NCBI GenBank assembly: GCA_030686995.1
Contig: CM060692.1
Coordinates: forward strand, 127,797,796 to 127,861,795
Origin: Artemisia argyi
Taxonomy: Eukaryota; Streptophyta; Magnoliopsida; Asterales; Asteraceae
DNA length: 64,000 nt
Reading direction: 5' to 3'
The position numbers and the translations under genes were made by a program. Below, in pieces: positions 57,680 to 64,000 of the stretch. How positions within the stretch are numbered: the first letter of the stretch is position 1; each line of letters opens with the position of its first letter. The notes beneath the pieces were generated by a model that ran no database searches, was not told the origin of the DNA, and worked only from the letters and a program-made list of their open reading frames with translations.

Positions 57680-58276
57680 GCTCCTAGAGCTTGGTATGAT
57701 ACTTTGTCAACATATTTGTTAGATTCTGGGTTTAGTAGAGGAAAGATTGACAAGACTTTGTTTCTCAAAAGACACAAGGATGATATTTTGCTGGTATAAA
57801 TCTATGTTGATGACATCATCTTTGGTTCTACAAACAAAGCTATGTGTGTTGAGTTTGAGAAGCTTATGAAGGATAAGTTTGCTATGAGTTCAATGGGGGA
57901 ACTCACCTTCTTCTTGGGTCTGCAAGTTACACAAAAGGAAGATGGCATATTTATTAGTCAGGATAAGTATGTTAATGATATTTTGAAAAAGTTTGGATTT
58001 GAAGATGCTAAGCCTGCAAAGACAACCATGGAATCTAATAAACCATTGTTGAAAGATGAGAATGGCAAAGAAGTGGATGTTCACTTGTACAAATCAATGA
58101 TTGGCTCATTGATTTACCTTACAGCTTCCAGGCCTGATATTATGTTTGTTGTATGTGCCTGTGCAAGATTCCAAGTATGTCCCAAAGAATCACATCTCAA
58201 TGCAGTGAAGAGAATTTTTAGGTATTTGAGGCATCAACCTAATTGGGCCTCTAGTATCCTAAGGATTCACCTTTTG
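57680..58276 (+). pseudogene. Reverse transcriptase C-terminal part of the SIRE-like element
   Basis: APRAWYDTLSTYLLDSGF and IDKTLFLKRHKDDILLV lead to the catalytic IYVDDIIFGST, which is intact. MGELTFFLGLQV and SRPDIMFVVCACARFQ follow. In-frame stops occur at 57677 and at 57797-57799 (TAA, normally Gln before YVDD). A single-base deletion near 58244 and a TGG-to-TAG change break the frame before RNase H. RT would copy element RNA to cDNA. Confidence 0.8.
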
Positions 58277-58278
58277 AT

Positions 58279-58743
58279 TTGGTAGCATACTTAGATAGTG
58301 ACTATGATGGAGCTTGCTTGGATAGAAAGTCTACAACAGGAGGTTGTCAATTTCTTGGAAACAGATTGGTGTCATGGCAATGCAAGAAACAAACAGTGGT
58401 GGCAAATTCTACAACTGAAGCTGAGTATGTGGCTGCTTCAAGTTGTTGTGGTCAAGTGCTTTGGATGCAAAATCAACTACTGGATTATGGGTATAATTTC
58501 ATGAACACCAAGATTCATATTGATAACAACAACACACTTTGCATCATTAAAAACACTGTTTTTCATTCTAAAACAAAACATACTGAGATAAGACATCACT
58601 TTATTAGGGATTTTTATGAAAAGAAGTTGATACAAATTGTCAAGATTCATACTGATAACAATGTTGCTGATCTACTCACAAAACATTTTGATGTGGGGAG
58701 GTTTCAATTTTTAATTGCAAACATTGGTATGATCAATCTTTGA
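58279..58743 (+). pseudogene. RNase H of the SIRE-like element
   Basis: The open frame has AYLDSDYDGACLDRKSTTGG (first catalytic Asp), NSTTEAEYVAASSCC (Glu) and IHIDNNNTLCI (Asp). TKHTEIRHHFIRDFYEK and ADLLTKHFDVGRFQFLI follow, ending at TGA 58741. The catalytic residues look intact. It is cut from RT only by the frameshift at about 58244. The ATG at 58279 is unlikely to be a true start. Confidence 0.8.
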
Positions 58744-59131
58744 AAAAACTTATCTCCTTATGTTTTTGTAAAGTTTTGTAAAGTAATTGTGCTGTTGTTT
58801 AAGTTGTTTCTATTGCTTCTTATGAAGTATTTTGCTAGTTAGACTTCACTCTGCTGCTACATGACAATCTACTGCTGAGTATAACAAGTACATATGCAAC
58901 ATGTGTTTATGTGTTTTGTGGTTTTTGGACTAACATTTTGAAGGATAAGTTCAAATTGATGATTGTTGCTGTTTTTAGAAGAGTCTTAAGAAACAAGAAC
59001 AGTACACTTTTATTAATTTCTTGGTAATGCCAAAAGATTACAGACACTTTTCAACCACAAAAGACTACCAAAGATTAAAAGAGACTGCTACATCAATAGA
59101 TTACATCAAAAGATAACTACCAAAGACTACA
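58744..59131. other. Post-pol spacer of the SIRE-like element
   Basis: There is no plus-strand ORF. It contains CTCTGCTGCTAC and CTACTGCTGAG (58850-58878), the same words seen in coding parts of the element. It runs into the 3' end of the antisense ORF. Confidence 0.5.
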
Positions 59132-59611
59132 TCAACGTCCAGGGCAGGATAGACCAATCACCACTTCTCTTGACTTTGGAAGAGGATGGTTTGACCTTCT
59201 TGTTCTGGTTGGTGGTCTTGGTCGTGATGCTTGAGGTCTCTCAGGAGTTGAAGGAGGATTGCTTTGTGGTTCATCCTCATCTGATGATGTGTAGAGGAAT
59301 GGTGATATGAGTTCTCTTTGAGGTGTTTGGATTGGGATCCAAGGATTGGGATCCTTTGATGATTCTGATGAAGCTGAAGACTTAGGGGACATCACACCTT
59401 TTCCCCTTGAAGTGCTTGGAGTCTGATTAATATTCAAAAGATCCTTGAACACATGGAGTTCATGTTTCCTCTTTCGTGCCTATTCCTTTGTTCTGCATCC
59501 ATCATGGGGAGGACGGAATGGTGGCACATACGGAGGGAGTGGAGTGGAATCCAAAGACTCATCAGAAGAAGAGTCGGATAATATGTTGATTATTTCTGGG
59601 ATGGATTTCAT
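59132..59611 (-). pseudogene. Antisense ORF in the Copia element (acidic, Ser/Pro-rich protein)
   Basis: On the minus strand an ATG at 59611 opens MKSIPEIINILSDSSSDE. The frame runs to the stop at 59132 with one internal TAG at 59482-59480 (160 codons). The product is Ser/Asp/Pro-rich with an Arg-rich C-terminus (RPRPPTRTRRSNHPLPKS). No known domain is visible and it looks disordered. The start, composition and position between pol and the extra ORF set suggest a former real protein. This is an inference, based also on my recollection of similar 'IPEIINISSDSS' N-termini in Asteraceae retroelement annotations. Confidence 0.45.
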
Positions 59612-60040
59612 GATTGTGATTTTGGAAGAAATTGTTATTTGATTTAGTTGAATGATAATTTTGGAAGAAATTAGGGTTTATGATTGAAAAATTAGGGAAA
59701 GATTAGTTCCCTTTTTATATTGATCAAAGAGTGATACCGGGCATTAATGACGAAGATTTTTTACTTTTCGACCAAGAATATCTTAAGAATAGTCAACTCT
59801 GCTGCTGGCAAAATCATTCTGTTGCTAGTTATAATACTCTGCTGCTGGTTCCGCTGATACTCTGGGTTCTGCTGCTATAGTTGAAAGTGTGAGGGTGGTT
59901 ATGTAACTTCTTCAAACATGATTAAATACCTAATTGGATCTCACAATTGGTTTTTACGCGCTTCAAATTTAAGTTTCCACAAACCCTAACACTCCATTAT
60001 TCTCTAAGTCATAAATCCCTAATTCTCTAAACCCTAATTC
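59612..60040. other. Spacer before the extra ORF set, candidate promoter region
   Basis: CTCTGCTGCTGG-type words recur at 59797-59880. 59985-60040 has CT/A-rich leader-like sequence with aaaccctaa words. No ORF is seen. It could serve both the antisense ORF and the downstream ORF set. Confidence 0.35.
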
Positions 60041-60927
60041 TTGGAATCAACACGCACCTGGGCAGAAAGTCATAATAATGTTGCCTTATTGGATGAAAAG
60101 ATGGTTCCTGAAGGTTTCACGGATATGGTTAAGTTCTTGAATGCTACTTCTCTTAGGTATGCATTAACTGTGAATCCTACTATATATATATTTCCTACAT
60201 CAAACAGCTTTGGCTTGCTGCAAAAGTCAAAACTAGGAATGGGGAAAAACATATTAAGGCCATGGTAGATGGTCAACAAGTACTTGTCACTGAATCTTCT
60301 ATAAGAGAACTTCTTCTCTTTGATGATGAAACAGAGACTAAGTGTCTTGCTAACTCTGCCATTTTTAAAGGTTTAAAAGATTTGGGATATAAGGGCCAAC
60401 ATTTGGGTTTAAAATTTCAAAAAGGGCTTCTCTGTCCTCAATATAAATTTTTGGTTCATAATTTTCTTCATTGTTTGAGTTCAAAAACTTCTGGGTTGAA
60501 TGAGTTTAGTGCTACAATAGCATCTGCTATGATATGCCTGAGCAAAGGAGACCCATTCAATTTTTCTAACATGATTTTGGAAGGGATTGCTAAAAGTATC
60601 AAAGAGTCTGGTTCATACTTACTTTATCCAAGATTTATTCAACTCTTTGTGGAAAACCAGATTTCAAAAGTAAGAACACATAAAGCCACTTATGAATCAC
60701 CTAAGTTGGTTCCAAAAATGTTTAATTTCTTACTTAAAAATGGAAAAGGATTTTCAGGCACACTTACATCACTTACACCTTATATGGTGCAAATTGTGCA
60801 AAATACTCAGGGTGAAGGATCAGCAACTCCCACTGATTCCCATCACACACCCAATTTTACTGCATCTGTCACTCAACCAAGAATACTCTACACCCGTAGG
60901 AAAGCCAACAAGAACACTGAGCAACCT
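60041..60927 (+). pseudogene. Extra downstream ORF, N-terminal part ('longin-like' retroelement-associated protein)
   Basis: Two frames join at a TA microsatellite (about 60180-60192). The first has VPEGFTDMVKFLNATSLRYA and the second IKAMVDGQQVLVTESSIR, then FLVHNFLHCLSSKTSG and ICLSKGDPFNFSNMI. The family is common downstream of pol in Asteraceae Copia elements and is often auto-annotated as a synaptobrevin/longin-like protein. I do not trust that name as a function. The ATG at 60041 is the likely start. The TAG at 60928 replaces a Gln-like codon, after which the frame goes on. The role is unknown; its position is that of the env-like ORF of SIRE elements. Confidence 0.55.
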
Positions 60928-60930
60928 TAG

Positions 60931-63740
60931 GCTAGTGTTAGGATGGATGTACCAGATGAGGCTGTCCTAGGTAATGGAGGGGACATGTTGGCAAGGGCTG
61001 TCACTACTGCTACTAGCTTAGCAGCAGAGCAGGACAGTGATAACATAAGTAAGACCCAAACCAAGGCAACATCTAGTGAGGAGGGTTCTGATGAATCTGA
61101 ATCCAATGATGGTAACCCTAGCAACATGGAAAAATACAGGGGGCTCAGATGATCAAACTAGGTTTGATACTGGGTTTAAGTCCCAAGATTCACCTCTCGG
61201 ACTAGGTTACAAAAGTCAAAGTGATGAGGACAGATCAGTGACTAATGAATTGATGGATGATACTGTATAAAATGACAATGTCAATGATTCACCTCTCGGA
61301 CCAGGTCACATAGGTCGAAGTGATGAAACTAGTATGAAACTTTTAAACAAATTGATGGTTACCTGTACCAACCTGCAGCTTAAGTGTGAAACTTTGGAGG
61401 ATAAGATTCTTGGTCTTCAAACTATTTCTGATGAACAAGCCAAAAAGATCAGAAAGTTAAAGAGAAAGATAAAGACTTTAAGGAAATCAAGATCTTCAAC
61501 CTCCTTCAGAAGATTGAAGAAAGTGGGCACATATCAAGTGGTTAGTTCTCCTGAGCATTCTGTGTCTTTGGAAGAGGATGCTTCCAAACAGGGGAGGAAT
61601 GAAGAACAGAATGAGGCAAAGAGTTCAGGGGAGGTAAATTTGGTAAGAGATGATGATGCTCAAGATATGGTTACTGGTAAGGTTTCAGGGGAGGTAACAA
61701 TGAATGATGATATGGAGGTTGAAAGTCCTCAAGATATGGATGGTTTTGTGGTTACAGACAAGCAGGAGAATGAAGCTGTAATGGAAGAATTGGCTTGTGT
61801 TCAAGAGAATGTGGTGGAGAAACTCAAAACTTTGGGGCCTGAGTAATTTGTAAAGGATACAGGGTTGATGGGTGAAGCTTTGAAAAGTCTGGGTGATTCT
61901 GTGGCTAAGGATGTAGATACTGATGCTACTACTGACAAGACAAATGACTCTGCTGCTGCACAAAATTCTACTGCTCAGGATTCTACTGCTTATGAACATG
62001 TTGCTGATCCTGCTGCTAGTGAGAAACTCAATTTTGCTGATGCACAAGGTTCTACTGCTGGATCTAGTGACAAAGCTGCTGCTGAGGCTATGGTATTGTT
62101 GAGTAAGAAGATAATAGATGTTCAGCCCAAATCACTATCTCAACCAACAACACAACAAACAACACAACCAAGTCAATCACAACCACAATAACCAACACCA
62201 CTATAACATCTCCATTACCAAGAGTACCTGTAAAGGGATTAGTAATCAGAGAACCCGCTGCTTCAAAAAGACATACAAGTTCAATTTCATCATTTGCTGC
62301 TACTGATAAAGGGAAGGGCAAGGTTACTGAAGAACCTATGTTAGATTCTGATGATGATGAAATAGATTACTCCCAGATTCCTTTACATTATTGGCCTAAA
62401 GAGTTACAAATTGAGCATGATGCAGCTTTTGCAAGGAAAGAACAAGAGCAAATTGATATTGCTGAGCAACAACTGCTGCAATAACAAAAAGAAAGGGCTG
62501 ATAAGGAAGCTGAGGATTTGAAGAGATATGAGGAATGGATTGATGAGAAAATAAGAATGGATGCTGACATTAAATTCTCCAAGTTAGTGAAAATTGAAGA
62601 ACAAGAAGTTCCAGAATTTGATGTGGCAACTTGGATAAAAGAATTCACAGTAAGGAAAAAGAAAGAAGCTACTGCTGTAAGAAGGAAGAAGAAAGTTTTC
62701 AGGGACCAACTCCACTTCATAAAAGGAGAGAGCATGAGAGATACCTTAAGAATATGAAGGGTTGGAAATTGGTACAATTAAAACACAAGACAGATCAAGA
62801 GGTGTTTAACTTGTATCAACGGGCTAAACAGGAAATGGATACCTTCTATCCTATGGGTTGTGCAGAAGATCAAGAACATTTTGATCAAATGAATAAAAAG
62901 TTGGTACCTAAGAAAGCTAGTAAAGCAGAACTTACTATGGCAGAGGCTATTGAAAAAGGAATGACTTCTTCTAGCAGAGGTACAAAAAGAAAAAGTATAA
63001 GGAAGAAAACTTTTGCTAGGAAAAAGCAGAATGTTGCTGTGCAGAGCAATTCTGAATCTGAAGATGATGATGAGTATGTGGAAGATTTTGAACATATTCC
63101 TCCTGAGCATCTAAAACAACAAATTCAGGCTCTAACTATGGTGGCTAAGAGGGAAGAACCTGAGGTAGTTGATGCTGAACCAATGGGAATCAAATATCCA
63201 ATCATTCAAGTAACTACTGGATATCTAAACACTGTTGGAACATTTCATGATGTTAAAAGATCTGATGGGAAGACATCTAGATTTCTTAGACTTCAACAGA
63301 TGTTATATTAATTTGATAGAGAGGATGTTTGTACTCTATGGAGGTTGTTCAAAGAAAAGTATGTTGCTACAAAGTTTGGTGTTGTGACTTATAATGATCA
63401 GGAAGCTATGTCTGATTATATTATCTGGAGAGCTTTGAAACTTATGTTTGATCCTTATATGGAAGACCTAGAGTGGACAGAGATTAGAAGGTACAAAGTC
63501 AGAAAATGGATACTATTTCAAAGTTCTAGGGTGTATTTTTTAGAAGTTGGGTCACACACTTTATATATGCTGATTGAGAAAGATTATCCTTTGGCATCTT
63601 GCTTTGAGATTATTTATCAGAATGTGAATGGTGCTAAGCAGCTTAAGCTACAAAAGGCTTATGATACTGATGATGAAGCTTTCAACTTGTTATCAAAATA
63701 TAAGAAGATTCTTAGTCAACAGTCATCTAAGAAGAAGTAG
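60931..63740 (+). pseudogene. Extra downstream ORF, C-terminal part (coiled coil and conserved C-terminal block), broken
   Basis: Plus-strand pieces follow in order with several frameshifts and stops. An acidic Ser-rich part (SEEGSDESESND) comes first, then a coiled coil (61334-61480, KIRKLKRKIKTLRKS). An acidic part with SAA words follows (61865-62190), then a Glu/Lys-rich helix (62518-62757) and a basic patch (KRKSIRKKTFARKKQ, about 62985). The C-terminal block is YVATKFGVVTYNDQEAMSDY to LMFDPYMEDLEWTEIRRYKV, ending QQSSKKK at 63740. The order matches the long proteins of Asteraceae Copia elements. No enzymatic motif or membrane segment is visible, so an envelope function is not supported. 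Confidence 0.55.
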
Positions 63741-63826
63741 TGTGTTTGGAAGCATCATCCTGGTGGTTAATCAAGCTTTGAAGAAACTTAATCATTTAGA
63801 AGTAAATATTAAGTTTAGGGGAGGAT
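63741..63826 (+). promoter_or_regulatory. Spacer and polypurine tract
   Basis: gtttaggggaggat at 63813-63826 directly precedes the LTR start TGTTAGG. It is a typical Copia PPT. Confidence 0.6.
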
Positions 63827-64000
63827 TGTTAGGTTTTGAGATTCTACTGCTCAGAATTTAACTAAGTGTCAAACTGCTGCTGATGAGAATCTGCTGCTAA
63901 GGATAATGAATCTGTTGCTCGTATTGTCAAACTGCTGCTAAATGAATCTGCTGCTGAAGAGTGTGCTGCTAAAGAGATAAACTTGTATACACGAATGGAT
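63827..64000 (+). repeat. Start of the 3' LTR of the SIRE-like element (runs out of the window)
   Basis: It starts TGTTAGGTTTTGAG after the PPT. The first 150 bp contain about seven CTGCTGCT-type words (tctgctgctaag, aactgctgctgatg). The other end is beyond the window, and the 5' LTR is missing because the element is 5'-truncated. Confidence 0.6.

Larger units (their letters stand above)
52823..64000 (+). mobile_element. 5'-truncated SIRE-like Ty1/copia element with extra downstream ORFs
   Basis: The order on the plus strand is gag (from about 52823, no 5' LTR or PBS), gag C-terminus, protease, N-terminal integrase, C-terminal RT, RNase H, a spacer with an antisense ORF, a large extra ORF set (60041-63740), PPT and the start of the 3' LTR at 63827. 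It is interrupted by the solo LTR 54439-56190. The coding order (PR-IN-RT-RNaseH) is Copia. The extra downstream ORFs are typical of Asteraceae SIRE-like elements. It has several stops, frameshifts and a deletion from IN into RT, so it is non-functional. Confidence 0.8.

Noticed and set aside
60041..60268. Separate 75-codon protein
   Set aside because: It is the N-terminal part of the extra ORF, cut by a frameshift in a TA microsatellite.
62388..62777. 129-codon Ser/Phe-rich minus ORF
   Set aside because: Shadow of the Glu/Lys-rich plus-strand helix of the extra ORF.

Overview
This window is plant nuclear DNA, from a eudicot and probably an Asteraceae (daisy-family) species. The family call is an inference. 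The Copia element on the right carries a long ORF set downstream of pol that I know only from Asteraceae genomes. The one intact cellular gene is a plant VIN3-like (PHD-FN3-VID) gene with four coding exons. I see no bacterial-type operons, no CRISPR and no rRNA or tRNA genes. Almost everything else is nested transposable elements in various stages of decay.

Layout. 1-4829: the 3' part of a Ty3/gypsy element that looks Tat-like. It has an antisense multi-exon gene (1350-3918, minus strand) with its own TATA box, and an LTR at 4339-4829. 4858-8976: a solo LTR of an Athila-like family (TSD ATATG) that splits a LINE-like reverse-transcriptase fragment (resumes 8979-9182). 9184-12190: AT-rich intergenic DNA with nested MITE-like elements, including a 342-bp one with a TTA target duplication. 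12326-17168: the VIN3-like gene, minus strand. 17690-20129: degraded Helitron helicase, a Copia gag fragment, and a Copia LTR with a flanking 3' region. 20130-~23760: a non-autonomous Gypsy-type element (LTR 20130-21545, tRNA-Asp-like PBS, no pol) studded with a quasi-palindrome GATGCGGCGCATC. 24976-33196: a complete but internally deleted SIRE-like Copia element (TSD TTAAG). 33997-38602: the 3' LTR and 3' end of an Athila-like element. 38603-52430: a complete Athila-like element on the minus strand (TSD GATAC, 3.4-kb LTRs, gag-PR-RT-RNaseH-IN, with three stops and one frameshift), inserted into the previous copy. 52823-64000: a 5'-truncated SIRE-like Copia element on the plus strand (gag, PR, partial IN, partial RT, RNaseH, an antisense ORF, a large extra ORF set and the start of the 3' LTR). 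It is itself interrupted by a 1.75-kb Tekay/Del-like solo LTR (54439-56190, TSD TGTGT).

The retroelement genes form polyproteins that copy and integrate their own element. None here looks autonomous: the complete Athila-like copy has stops and an altered RT active site, and both Copia copies have lost pol segments by internal deletion. The VIN3-like gene is expected to work as a Polycomb (PRC2) accessory protein in chromatin silencing, for example in flowering or vernalization control. Its promoter lies next to TE debris.

The most interesting unexplained structure is non-coding. The Athila-like 3' region carries an array of hairpins with compensatory changes, seen in two copies. LTR termini of several families begin with perfect inverted repeats. 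The element at 20130 carries an orientation-specific quasi-palindrome array. Two retroelements contain antisense ORFs.
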